Program-made: the position numbers and the translations under genes
Notes under the pieces: generated by a model
Told to the model about the DNA's origin: nothing
Databases searched by the model: none
Seen by the model: only the letters and a program-made list of their open reading frames with translations
Assembly: GCA_965203305.1 (NCBI GenBank)
Contig: OZ241874.1
Location: forward strand, 2,356,001-2,420,000
Source of the DNA: Bin80 sp965203305
GTDB taxonomy: Bacteria > Bacteroidota > Rhodothermia > Rhodothermales > Bin80
DNA length: 64,000 nt
Reading direction: 5' to 3'
Part shown: one piece after another, positions 1 through 8,667 of the stretch
How the letters are laid out: every line of letters starts with the position of its first letter
Numbering within the stretch: the stretch's first letter is position 1

Positions 1-1
1 C

Positions 2-499
2 TCGCGGGGGCAGGAACTTGTTGGCCGGATGCATGCGGGACAGGAGATTGCCCTGATCAGTGATGCTGGCTCCCCGGGACTCAGCGACCCCGGATTTTAT
101 CTGGTTCGTCTGTGCTGGGAGGCGGGAATTCAGGTACAGGCTCTGCCTGGCCCCACCGCACTGATCCCGGCACTTACTGCCAGCGGACTGCCCTCCGAAC
201 GCTTTGTATTTGAGGGGTTTCTGCCTGCGAGAAAAGGCCGGAACCAGCGGCTGGAAGCCATTCGCGCAGAAACGCGTACCGTGGTGCTCTATGAAAGCCC
301 GCACCGACTGATTCGTACCATGACTGACCTGGCAGAGCTGCTGGGGGGAGAACGAGTCAGTGCTGTTGCCAGAGAGCTCACAAAGAAATTCGAAGAAATG
401 CGCAGGGGAGACCTGCAGACCCTCCTGAGCTACTACCGCGAGAAGCCCGCTGTGAAAGGAGAGTTCGTAATTATGATTGCACCCGCCAAATTCAGATGA
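2..499 (+). CDS. rsmI: 16S rRNA 2'-O-methyltransferase RsmI, C-terminal part
   Basis: The gene enters from the left edge of the window and is read in frame from base 2, so the N-terminus is missing. RsmI transfers a methyl group from S-adenosylmethionine to the 2'-O of C1402 in 16S rRNA. Visible family motifs are ISDAGSPGLSDPGF (the SAM-binding turn region), the LPGPTA segment, ASGLPSERFVFEGFLP, a YESPHR motif and ARELTKKFEE. About 165 residues remain of a usual ~230-280. The stop codon overlaps the start of the next gene (ATGA, bases 496-499), which suggests a shared transcript with translational coupling. An internal ATG at base 29 is not the real start because the homologous region extends upstream of it. 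Confidence 0.93.
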   Translation, partial: SRGQELVGRMHAGQEIALISDAGSPGLSDPGFYLVRLCWEAGIQVQALPGPTALIPALTASGLPSERFVFEGFLPARKGRNQRLEAIRAETRTVVLYESPHRLIRTMTDLAELLGGERVSAVARELTKKFEEMRRGDLQTLLSYYREKPAVKGEFVIMIAPAKFR

Positions 500-1146
500 T
501 CACAATGTCTGTCACCCATGTCAAAATGTTCACGCACAACCCGTTCGGGACCAACAGCTATGTCTGCCATAGCAACTCGGAGGCTGTGATTGTGGATGCA
601 GGCTGCTCCTGTGAGACGGAAGAAGCAGAAATCGCCGACTATATCCGCTCCAGCCAGTTGACCGTAAAACATCTTCTGCTCACACATGCGCACATTGACC
701 ATATTCTCGGATGCCGTGCCCTGTCAGCCCGATTTGGTCTCTCATGGCAGGCACATCCAGATGCCTCTGCATGGCTGAAGGAGGCACCTGTCCAGGCCAT
801 GATGTATGGCTTTCAGATAGATCCCATCCCCATGCCCACAAACTGGATCAATGAAGGAAGTACGATCCGTTTTGGACACGCTCAATGGAGAATTCTGCAC
901 ACACCCGGACATGCACCCGGCTCAATCTGCCTTGTAGATGATACCAGCAGGTTTGTGATGGCGGGGGATGTATTATTTCAGCAATCCATCGGAAGAACGG
1001 ATCTGCCGGGCGGAGATATGGGGATTCTGATGCAGTCCATTTTCCAGCAGCTGCTCACGCTTCCCGATGAAACGACGGTCTATGCCGGGCACGGCCCGCC
1101 GACCAAAATTGGACTGGAGCGACAGCATAATCCATTTCTTCAATAG
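496..1146 (+). CDS. MBL-fold metallo-hydrolase (glyoxalase II-like)
   Basis: A 216-residue single-domain metallo-beta-lactamase fold hydrolase. The metal-binding motif THAHIDH is at about residues 63-69, a downstream histidine lies in HTPGHAPGS (about 135), an aspartate in MAGDVLF (about 156), and a last histidine in YAGHGP near the C-terminus. This pattern is typical of cytosolic hydroxyacylglutathione hydrolase-like or thioesterase-like enzymes. It overlaps rsmI by 4 bp. The exact substrate cannot be read from the sequence, and bacillithiol-linked or glyoxalase II-type chemistry is only a possibility. Its stop overlaps the convergent gene on the other strand by 7 bp. Confidence 0.88.
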   Translation: MITMSVTHVKMFTHNPFGTNSYVCHSNSEAVIVDAGCSCETEEAEIADYIRSSQLTVKHLLLTHAHIDHILGCRALSARFGLSWQAHPDASAWLKEAPVQAMMYGFQIDPIPMPTNWINEGSTIRFGHAQWRILHTPGHAPGSICLVDDTSRFVMAGDVLFQQSIGRTDLPGGDMGILMQSIFQQLLTLPDETTVYAGHGPPTKIGLERQHNPFLQ

Positions 1147-2252
1147 TCCTTGTCTGCCTCATCATCTACCAGAATTCGGACCTCATGGCCTGTTGGTCTG
1201 TTCTCCAGTCTCATAATTGAATCGTGAACAAGTTCTCCCATGTGGGTACAGGAGCTGAACCTGGAATCTTCATGGAATGCCGCCAGACTTGCTGCCAATG
1301 TTTGTACATGATCTGGATCTGCAATCCGGTCCCTTCTCATTACTTTGAGCAGCGCATGAACGCGTCCATCGCTCACACTGACACGATGGGTCATCAGTGC
1401 CCGCTCTTCTTTGCGGTATTGCGCAATTGATGCAGGCGGAAGCACATCCTTCACCGCATTGACGAGAGGGGCATTGGCCTCATAGGCTTGCGGACGATAG
1501 ACATCAATATTCCGGTGATGGCTCTGCTGATCAAAATCAATGGGACGAAACCGGTAGTGGTGCTTCTCAAAATCACGGGTCACATCTATCACGAAATTTC
1601 CCGTATGCATATCTCCAAGCAATTGCAGAAGGCAGCGCGTATCAAATTTGACAAATTGTTTGGCAAGACGTACGAGATCAAAGCGGTTCTCCGGCAGTGC
1701 CGTAGATACGAACACATCGCCCGGAATTCCGACAATATGTTCTTCTATCGTTGTATCGCCCCGAACGAAATACTGTATCCGGCTTGGAGAAAGCAGGTGC
1801 TCAAGCTCAAGCCCGTAAATGCGGTTGGCATCCGTACGCTTGACATAGTAGTAGTCAAAATTTTCATTGAGTGCATTGACAATCCTTACTCTGTAAGGAA
1901 GCGTATTCCCGTACAGGCAAAGATCAACCCGATCCACGTAGAGGTGCTGGATGATAGAGGGATCCCCGTGGCCTCTCAAATCTGCATAGGTCACAACCAG
2001 ATCATGGTCTATCTCCTGCTGTTCATTCGGATGGTAAATCAAACTCGCCCAGAGCGTGTCATTCCCGTCCTCGTCATAAAGAGGCACTGATTCAACATAT
2101 CTGGCGAGATCCTGATATCGTACACCTCTCGCCTTGAGTCTTCTGTATCGACTCAGATAGCCTTTCAGTTCTTCATTTAGCGAATAGAACTTCTTCTTTC
2201 GGCTGACAAGATGTCGGCCGAGTCGAGCAGGAGATGAGTTGAGAAACTCCAT
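1140..2252 (-). CDS. Unknown protein with a kinase-like catalytic loop
   Basis: A 370-residue protein not recognised as a named family. Around residues 220-260 it carries GDMHTGNF followed about 20 residues later by PIDFD. This resembles the catalytic loop (HGDxHxGN) and metal-binding IDFD of aminoglycoside-phosphotransferase/HipA-like kinase folds, so a small-molecule or protein kinase-like role is inferred. No signal peptide or membrane segment is visible. I chose ATG 2252 over an upstream start at 2315 because GAGGAA lies 8 bases ahead of it and the upstream extension has no good ribosome site. It converges on the MBL-fold gene with a 7-bp overlap at the stops. Confidence 0.72.
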   Translation of the reverse strand: MEFLNSSPARLGRHLVSRKKKFYSLNEELKGYLSRYRRLKARGVRYQDLARYVESVPLYDEDGNDTLWASLIYHPNEQQEIDHDLVVTYADLRGHGDPSIIQHLYVDRVDLCLYGNTLPYRVRIVNALNENFDYYYVKRTDANRIYGLELEHLLSPSRIQYFVRGDTTIEEHIVGIPGDVFVSTALPENRFDLVRLAKQFVKFDTRCLLQLLGDMHTGNFVIDVTRDFEKHHYRFRPIDFDQQSHHRNIDVYRPQAYEANAPLVNAVKDVLPPASIAQYRKEERALMTHRVSVSDGRVHALLKVMRRDRIADPDHVQTLAASLAAFHEDSRFSSCTHMGELVHDSIMRLENRPTGHEVRILVDDEADKDY

Positions 2253-2869
2253 GTGTGTATTCCTCGCATCCAATAAGCACAGGCGGTATGATCCAGTTCC
2301 TCTGGACCTTTGCAACAGCGTAATATTCTGCAGTTTGAGCGTTTGGCGTTTGCTGCTCGCAGTGTTCCAGCCCTATTCCTGATTTCTGAGGTTGTAACAC
2401 TCAAATCTGGCTACTCCCAAACACGAATTAAATGCCCCTGAATCTGGGGGTTTATGAAGGAACTGGACCATTTCGCCAAATCAGGTTACTGCCCCCATCC
2501 AGGTTCAGGAAGAACGCAACTAGGGAAGGTTACTGGCAGTCAGCTTTCCGGTTTTTGGGTCAACCAGAGGGAAACCCAGTTTTAGTGATTTGATACATAG
2601 ATCATACAATTCCCTTACTTCACCTTCTTCAGGCACTGAAACTTTACGTCTCTGCAGAGGGGCACTCAAAAATCTGTGAGGAAATTTGAACACAGCTATT
2701 GCTCCAAATACGACATGTACTGCAAAATACAGGTAAAACCATCCACTTTTCCAAAAGGAAAAACTTTCCCAGTAATATGCATCAAGGAGAACCTTAAATC
2801 CAGTAATAATCAATAAAAATACCAACAATGCCTTAATCCCTTTTATGGAAGAAAGAGCCCGGCATGGTG

Positions 2870-4189
2870 CTAGTTTTGGTTGGTTTTCGCCAGATATTCT
2901 TGTTCTGTTTCGGTTGTATTCTGTGAAGAGGATACATGTTCCCAGAGGGCTTGTTTCAGGGCATCCAGTTGATCCTGATACACGATTCTGTTCAGTCTTC
3001 GCTCTGCGTCCAGCACCGCCATCACCGTCCACCGCTGGGTCTGATTCGAGTTGTTCCACCGCTTGATCCGGCGGACATCATGTTTGATTCGGCTGTTCAC
3101 ATGCTCCGTACGATTCGTGGTTCGCAGTTGCTGTCGCAACTCTTTTCCCACCCGTAATCGGTGTAGCGTCAGCGTATCTTCCAGTCCCTCTCGCAGGCTG
3201 TTGGCTGCACTGTGCTCCCCTTGGCTCTCCAAGTCCGCACAGATCGCCAGAAGAGCCTTCTTGGCCTCCGCATATGTATCCTCCTCATACGCGGCGGTCA
3301 GGGCTGCCTTGACGGCTTTCTGCTCCTTCTTGCCCCGGACCTTTCCTGCCACATTTTCCCGCTTGTGCCAGTGGCATCGCTGGATCGTCGCATATCTTCC
3401 GAACACCGTGCGAATCCCCTTGTGGATGCCCTTGGCCCCATCTACGACAAACAGAAGCCCGTGATCATAGCGCAGCCCCCGCGCAATCAGACGCTGCAGC
3501 ATCCCTTCCACCGCATCCGCATTCTCTGTCGAAAGCTCCGTGATTCCCAGCACATGCACCTCCCCCTTCTCGGTGAATCCCAGGCATACCATCATCTGGC
3601 ACCCGTACAGGTACGTTCCATCCAGCGTGATCGCCACATATCTGTGCGCAGACAGATCCCGCGATTCAAACCGTTCCAGTGCCTTCCTGCTCTCTTCCCG
3701 GACAATCCGGCTGACCGAAGACGCACTCATCCCCAAGCCCCCCTCCATCGCATCCTCTACCAGCCGGTAGTCCCGCATCACAATCCCCCGAGAGATGCGT
3801 AGAGTCAACCGTTCCCGGTCTTTGAGGGACATCTTGCGCAGCAGGCTGTAGCACTTCGGAAGAAAGGTCTTCCCGGTCTTCCTGTCCAGAATCCGCTGAA
3901 TCAGGATGCGTTTCTTCTCGCCCCCGACCCAGATGGAACCCGGACGATTGCCATTGCGTCTGTACCTCCCCTCGTTCGGATGGTCATGCTTCCAGTAGGC
4001 ACCACAGTACGAGACGATCTCCGCCAGAATCCATGCCAGGGCTACCTGGAGTCCACATTCCTGGATATGCTCCCGTGCTTTCGCGACATAGTCCCGATTC
4101 CGGATGCACTCTTCCAGCAGACGGGACTGCTCCGCAGAGGCCACCGCGTCATGGAGGTTGATGATGGGTTTGCGTGGGGTCAGTTTCAT
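2870..4189 (-). CDS. IS256-family (mutator-type) transposase
   Basis: A 439-residue DDE transposase that cuts and joins the element's ends. The catalytic triad appears as the first aspartate in ITLDGTYLYG, the second in FVVDGAKGIHKGI, and the glutamate in NRTEHVNSRI. The family signature QRCHWHKRENV is also present. The start is ATG 4189 (MKLTPRKP), because the sequence upstream of it is non-homologous and overlaps the neighbouring gene. The stop falls inside the left inverted repeat at 2870, which is common in compact insertion sequences. The reading frame is intact and all key residues are present, so the element is probably active or was until recently. Confidence 0.95.
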   Translation of the reverse strand: MKLTPRKPIINLHDAVASAEQSRLLEECIRNRDYVAKAREHIQECGLQVALAWILAEIVSYCGAYWKHDHPNEGRYRRNGNRPGSIWVGGEKKRILIQRILDRKTGKTFLPKCYSLLRKMSLKDRERLTLRISRGIVMRDYRLVEDAMEGGLGMSASSVSRIVREESRKALERFESRDLSAHRYVAITLDGTYLYGCQMMVCLGFTEKGEVHVLGITELSTENADAVEGMLQRLIARGLRYDHGLLFVVDGAKGIHKGIRTVFGRYATIQRCHWHKRENVAGKVRGKKEQKAVKAALTAAYEEDTYAEAKKALLAICADLESQGEHSAANSLREGLEDTLTLHRLRVGKELRQQLRTTNRTEHVNSRIKHDVRRIKRWNNSNQTQRWTVMAVLDAERRLNRIVYQDQLDALKQALWEHVSSSQNTTETEQEYLAKTNQN

Positions 4190-4224
4190 GAGATAAAAAG
4201 GAAAGTTATGAGTGAATGGGCAGA

Positions 4225-5274
4225 TTACTCCGGTTCGGTCTCCCGGTTCGCAAAGAGAGCTGTCCGCAGGACCGAAAGGACTGATGCGTGTGCCAAGCGG
4301 CGCATCCGCAGTTCTCGTTCCAGAAGCAATAAGGCAATCTGTGCCCGGCGGGTCTGGGGAGGGAGCCAGCGACGCACGCCCCGCACCCGCTGTTGCAAAA
4401 GACATCCCGTCCGCGCAATGGAGCGGGTCGTGTACAGGCTGGGACTGATCCGCCCTGCCAGTCCGCTCTGGTGCACCGTTAGCGTGTGCTCCAGCCCCTG
4501 CAGCAGACACTGCGCTGCCGACCGATTCTGACGGGCAAGCGTGGCATGAATCCGCAGCAGATCCGCATGGGCTTGCCTAGCACCCGGCTGGGCATAGGCA
4601 CGTTTGATCGCGCCCCGAATCCGCCTCTGCTCCTCTTCCGGCAGCAGACTGGTGACCTGAATGCACTTGTAGACCTGACAGTGCTGATGGCGCACCTGCG
4701 CTCCCAGACACTCCGTGAGAAGACGGGACAGTCCCGGCAGTCCCGGCGTGATCCAGAGCAGTCCCTTCTTCACACACAGCCCGCGATCCAGTACATCCTG
4801 AATCAGGTGCTGCATGGCATCTATTTCTTGCAGGTTTGCCTCCGCAAAGCCCAGAATGCGCCGATAGCCCTCCACCGTTACCCCGATGCACAACGCCAGC
4901 GGATGCCCCCAGAAGGGCACCACATCCAGCCACAGAGCCACGATCTCCTCCCGGGCAAGAGAACGCGTCTCCAGCTCATGCAGAGCTTCCAGCCGCACTT
5001 CGTGCAGCGCAGCTTCATCCCCGTATTCCGACAGCGCAAGTACACCAGATGGCGGAACAGGAGACGATTCTTCCTCCATCGCCGGGGGCGGGGCAGAGTC
5101 CGGTTCCAAATCAGGGGCATCCTGCAAGGCGGGGACCGGCAAGTCCACCGCATGCGTCAAATCCCGAATCAGTTCGCTGAAATGACGCAACAGAGACCAG
5201 CGAAGATGCTCCCCCGTCTCGCCAGCTTCCCGAAGAGCCTGATCCAGTTCCAGAGGGGGCACAGATGATGACAT
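4225..5274 (-). CDS. Catalytically dead IS256-transposase paralogue inside the same element
   Basis: A 349-residue open frame whose C-terminal two thirds follows the IS256 transposase layout: LWLDVVPFWGH, then LGFAEANLQEIDAM, a degenerate HCQVYKCIQV in place of QRCxxHKRxNV, and LEHTLTVHQSGL. The first aspartate is kept. The second catalytic aspartate is lost (WITPGLPGL where VVDGAKG is expected), and the catalytic glutamate is lost (TTRSIARTG where NRTEHVNS is expected). The N-terminal ~110 residues are acidic and proline-rich. There are no stops or frameshifts, which argues for selection as an accessory, regulatory or DNA-binding partner of the active transposase encoded 35 bp downstream. 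ATG 5274 was taken as the start. Its exact role is unknown. Confidence 0.8.
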   Translation of the reverse strand: MSSSVPPLELDQALREAGETGEHLRWSLLRHFSELIRDLTHAVDLPVPALQDAPDLEPDSAPPPAMEEESSPVPPSGVLALSEYGDEAALHEVRLEALHELETRSLAREEIVALWLDVVPFWGHPLALCIGVTVEGYRRILGFAEANLQEIDAMQHLIQDVLDRGLCVKKGLLWITPGLPGLSRLLTECLGAQVRHQHCQVYKCIQVTSLLPEEEQRRIRGAIKRAYAQPGARQAHADLLRIHATLARQNRSAAQCLLQGLEHTLTVHQSGLAGRISPSLYTTRSIARTGCLLQQRVRGVRRWLPPQTRRAQIALLLLERELRMRRLAHASVLSVLRTALFANRETEPE

Positions 5275-5605
5275 GTTTCGATTTGTTGGCAGGCAGACAG
5301 AATGGGATCCCTCCCGAACTACCCGCAGTTTTAGGCAAATGAAAACCAACCAAAAACTGCACCATGCCAAGAGCCCGCTTATACGCACGAAGTACCAAGG
5401 TTTTTGTATGCTGATCAAGTAATTCCATCAATTATTCCGATTTTGGGATCCCGTCAAATTTGTATCCAGGACAGTATGTTCTTTGAGCCGAAATTCCAAG
5501 GGACGAATATCTGTACCAACTGTAGTCGTTCAAGTTCCTGCTGTATATTCCGGGAACATGTTCCGGCTCATGTCCGCCAAATCAGGCAGGTAAATAATCC
5601 TTGTA

Positions 5606-8600
5606 TCACTGTTCTGTACCTCTGATACGGGAGACCCGCGCCTCATCTGGAATTTGTCCAGACAGACTCTGCATAACGGATTCGGCTTCCTGTACCGTAT
5701 CAAACAGTCCCAGTCCAATTCTGAACTCAATCCCCTCCTGTACTTCTGCACCATAGATATCCATTGGTTCCGCAACACCCTGAAGTGTTCGGCTAAAATT
5801 GGCCACGAATGCCGTCGCCATTTCATAATCGCTGTAGGAGATGAGGTGGATCGTGTATCCTCCCTGAGACCAGTCAATATTGCCCATGCTTGGATCACTG
5901 AGATCCTGCTGCGCTCCTGACTTGGCTATATCCGGCAAGGCTTCAACTTGAAGTTCAGTACTGACTTCATCAGACGATTCAAGCCCAGACGACAGAAACC
6001 CAGGCGAGGGAACCTCCATGCTGTCAGGGACGGAAAGCGTGTCTGACACAGCTTTCTGTTTCAGGGAATCAGACATATCTGTCAATTCGGATTCCGGTTC
6101 CTGAGACGGATTAGCACCTGCTGATTCCGGTATGATGACAGAATCCTCTACAGCTGCCTGCCCCAGCGAGTCCTCTGCCATCCCCACCCCTCCGGCATTG
6201 CTCAGAGAATCCAGAGCATCTGCCTGTATAAGTGAATCAGCAATGGCTGCCTGCCTTGCGGCAATTGAATCGGCGATATGTTGAATGGAGTCGGCAACCG
6301 CCTGACGGCGATCTTTCTCCTCTTCAAGAGCCTCCAGCATCCGACCTGCTCTGGAAGCCTGCGGGGAATCAGCAAAAGAAGCCTGAATATGCCGGAGCAT
6401 CTTCGGAAGGGTTAACACACTGTCCGAAGCAGTGGCAGCGGAGTCGAGTCCCGAATAAAATCCTGCCGTTTCCAATCGTGCCTCCTCCGCAGATACAGGC
6501 AATGAACCGAGTATATCCATGCTGTCTTTCTTTGCCCACTCAAGATAGGCTTTGCCAGATGCCAGGAATGCTTTGGGAGCCACAAGAGTATTGTGCCAGT
6601 CCAGTCCAAGGTTGAACAGCCCTGCGATGACCTCCTGATTTACCCCTTCCTGCCATTTTGCATGGTACGTTTCATAGGCACTCTCTGCAAGAGCCAGGGA
6701 GTCCGTGGAGGCACGCTCTGGAATGGAACGGCCCAGTCGAAGATGAGCCTGGTCTGTAAGGTCAGATGCCGGATAATCGGAAATAATCAGTTCATACAGG
6801 CGGTTGGCGGCCAGTGTGTCCCCCAATGTTCTCTGAACTTCTGCCAGAGCATAATATGCCCGCTGCACAACTTCCTCCCCCTCATCCTCTTCAATCACCA
6901 TCCGATACCAGACAGAAGCCGAATCTGGTTGGTTTATGGAGAGAAACAGCACATTCGCCAATTCGTATCGTGCACTGGCACGATCTGTGAGCATTGCGTC
7001 CATTTTTTCCTGTGTTCTGGGAACATCAGATACATCCACCATCGGCATGTCTGCCTCAAGTCTGGCTTGCCGTAGCCCCTCATCCTCCCCCTCATCCCGT
7101 TCTTCGGCCTCAGCAGTTTCAATTGCTGCAATACGGCGCCAGTTGGGAGCCCGTGGACGATCGCCCCAGATCTGCCTGAAATCCTGACGCGCCTGCTGCA
7201 TCCGCAACTCATCCTTGTGGTACAGGAATCCAGCCTCTCCCTCTGATCCCGCAATTACATCTGCCCCCCTATACCCTTTCCCGCCTCCCGCCATAACATC
7301 GGAAGCATTCCCCCGAAATGCAGATTCAGACTGACGCTGATTCATTTCTTCCTCCATTTCCTCCAGTTCTTTCGCGCGACGCTTGCGGAGCTCCAGAACC
7401 ACAGCCGCAAAACTGCTGTCATCCAGAGTCCCTAGGTACAGAAGTGAGTCCATCAGTACAATCCTGTCAAACACTCTGGAAAAATCCCCAAATATCTGTG
7501 CCTGGTCCCTGCTGTCTGTAACTGCACTTGGAGAGGGCTTGAGCGGAACCGTGAGGGTCCGCCCCGACGGCTGTCCGCTGCCAGGGACTTTTATGGCTTT
7601 GGATGCCGTGTCAAAATGAGCCGCGGCATACTGGTAATCCAGGCGTATGTCCCGGTAATATGTAGCCAGCGCATAGTGAACATGGCCACGAACCTGGTTT
7701 CCTCCGGCAGTAGGGTCATACAGCAATTCATCGTATTCAGAGAGTGCCTGACTGTACAGGCCCTGGGCCGTGAGTACGCGACCGCGAAGATAGGCCAGTC
7801 TGGCCCGATGGTCATAGTTCTTGTCGTCCCGTTCCATGCGCCTCAGCCTCCTCATGGCCTCTTCGGAGTCAAGATGATCTGCAAGGAGCCGCACGGCACT
7901 GAACTGTGCTGCGTAAGAAAGCTCATAGAATGGCCTGTGCCGCCCGACCCGATCATAGGCGCTTACGGCATCCGCATACCGTCCCAGCTGTTCCAGAACC
8001 TGCCCCTCCAGAAATTGTGCTCTGGCCGCCAGGTCACTGTCCCGAATTCCTTCCAGTCCCGTTTTCAGTTCCGTTGCGGCCTCTTCCCAGTTTTCGCTTT
8101 GCACATGCAGTTCTGCGAGTGCCAAACGATAACGAGGCTCCCAGCGTCTGTTCAGGTCTTCCGAGCTCAGAAGAGTCTGCAAATGGGTGGAGGCTTCTTC
8201 GTAGGCACCGCTGGCAATCAGTGTTCGTGCCAGCCAGAAATTTGCCTCATCTCGCAGAGGGGAATCAAGCTCAAGAATGTCTTTGAATTTCTCCTCAGCC
8301 CCTACAAAGTTGAGTGTAAAGAACCATGCCTTCCCAATGATCATGATGGCATCATCCACCCACTTGGAGTTGGGATGCTTGCGGAGAATATCTGTACTTT
8401 TATTGACCGCATTCTCGAATGGTTTTCGTTGCGTAGATGCCTGTTCGCTACGCCCGAACAGGGACAAAAATATATCCTGATCAATGGGTTGCTGGTCCAG
8501 TCTGTCCTCAAAACTTCGAATCCCCTCCGACAGGGAGCGCTCCGCATTATAGTACTTGTTGTAATACGCAGAAAAGTTGTTGAATCTGGATCCAAGAAAT

Positions 8601-8659
8601 GAGCTGCTGCCACAGCCAGCCAGGAACAGAACCAGAATGCAGACGGATGTATTCCTCAT
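5606..8659 (-). CDS. porW: PorW/SprE-like TPR lipoprotein of type IX secretion
   Basis: A large outer-membrane or periplasmic lipoprotein of about 1017 residues. It begins with a lipoprotein signal (MRNTSVCILVLFLAGCG, lipobox LAGC). The mature N-terminus has FNNFSAYYNKYYNAE, which resembles the YNxYFNA motif of PorW/SprE, a lipoprotein linked to type IX secretion and gliding in Bacteroidota. Many TPR-like helices follow, then a low-complexity Ser/Asp/Ala stretch and a C-terminal SPOR-like domain (GYTIHLISYSDYEMA...). ATG 8659 was preferred to a TTG at 8671 because it gives a compact signal peptide. It lies immediately behind pyk and may be co-transcribed. Assignment to PorW is by motif and length, and type IX cargo proteins in the window support it. 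Confidence 0.72.
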   Translation of the reverse strand: MRNTSVCILVLFLAGCGSSSFLGSRFNNFSAYYNKYYNAERSLSEGIRSFEDRLDQQPIDQDIFLSLFGRSEQASTQRKPFENAVNKSTDILRKHPNSKWVDDAIMIIGKAWFFTLNFVGAEEKFKDILELDSPLRDEANFWLARTLIASGAYEEASTHLQTLLSSEDLNRRWEPRYRLALAELHVQSENWEEAATELKTGLEGIRDSDLAARAQFLEGQVLEQLGRYADAVSAYDRVGRHRPFYELSYAAQFSAVRLLADHLDSEEAMRRLRRMERDDKNYDHRARLAYLRGRVLTAQGLYSQALSEYDELLYDPTAGGNQVRGHVHYALATYYRDIRLDYQYAAAHFDTASKAIKVPGSGQPSGRTLTVPLKPSPSAVTDSRDQAQIFGDFSRVFDRIVLMDSLLYLGTLDDSSFAAVVLELRKRRAKELEEMEEEMNQRQSESAFRGNASDVMAGGGKGYRGADVIAGSEGEAGFLYHKDELRMQQARQDFRQIWGDRPRAPNWRRIAAIETAEAEERDEGEDEGLRQARLEADMPMVDVSDVPRTQEKMDAMLTDRASARYELANVLFLSINQPDSASVWYRMVIEEDEGEEVVQRAYYALAEVQRTLGDTLAANRLYELIISDYPASDLTDQAHLRLGRSIPERASTDSLALAESAYETYHAKWQEGVNQEVIAGLFNLGLDWHNTLVAPKAFLASGKAYLEWAKKDSMDILGSLPVSAEEARLETAGFYSGLDSAATASDSVLTLPKMLRHIQASFADSPQASRAGRMLEALEEEKDRRQAVADSIQHIADSIAARQAAIADSLIQADALDSLSNAGGVGMAEDSLGQAAVEDSVIIPESAGANPSQEPESELTDMSDSLKQKAVSDTLSVPDSMEVPSPGFLSSGLESSDEVSTELQVEALPDIAKSGAQQDLSDPSMGNIDWSQGGYTIHLISYSDYEMATAFVANFSRTLQGVAEPMDIYGAEVQEGIEFRIGLGLFDTVQEAESVMQSLSGQIPDEARVSRIRGTEQ

Positions 8660-8667
8660 AGGGTCAG

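Larger units (their letters stand above)
2861..5368 (-). mobile_element. IS256-family insertion sequence with two transposase-like genes
   Basis: A 2508-bp element. The left end (2861-2888) and the complement of the right end (5341-5368) are 28-bp inverted repeats. Both start GGCATGGTGC and end GGTTGGTTTTC, with a few central mismatches. The element is flanked by exact 8-bp direct repeats AAGAGCCC at 2853-2860 and 5369-5376, as expected for IS256-family transposition. Between the ends are a full transposase (2870..4189) and an upstream, catalytically degenerate paralogue (4225..5274), both reading leftwards and 35 bp apart. Single outer ends plus one target duplication mean the two genes moved as one unit. 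Usual IS256 members are about 1.3-1.5 kb with one gene, so this is almost twice the usual size. Confidence 0.93.
2520..5431 (-). pseudogene. Small membrane protein gene split by the IS256-family element
   Basis: The 5' piece (5431 down to 5369) encodes 21 residues starting MMELLDQHTK. The 3' piece (2852 down to 2520) encodes 110 more. Removing the element and one copy of the 8-bp duplication AAGAGCCC joins codon 21 to codon 22 exactly in frame, giving a 131-residue protein. It has two predicted membrane segments, one around KALLVFLLIITGFKVLL and one around YLYFAVHVVFGAIAVF, then a charged cytosolic-looking tail. I do not recognise the family, but the layout resembles small DUF2127-type membrane proteins. 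The gene is now disrupted: reading through from either side enters transposon sequence. Confidence 0.85.

Noticed and set aside
2435..2449. CCCC/GGGG hairpin after the disrupted membrane gene
   Set aside because: Only four paired bases and no proper T-run; too weak for a terminator call.
5553..5564. Palindrome GGAACATGTTCC
   Set aside because: A single 12-bp palindrome with no second copy at a promoter. It resembles some operators, but the spacing does not match a LexA box I know, and nothing else supports it.
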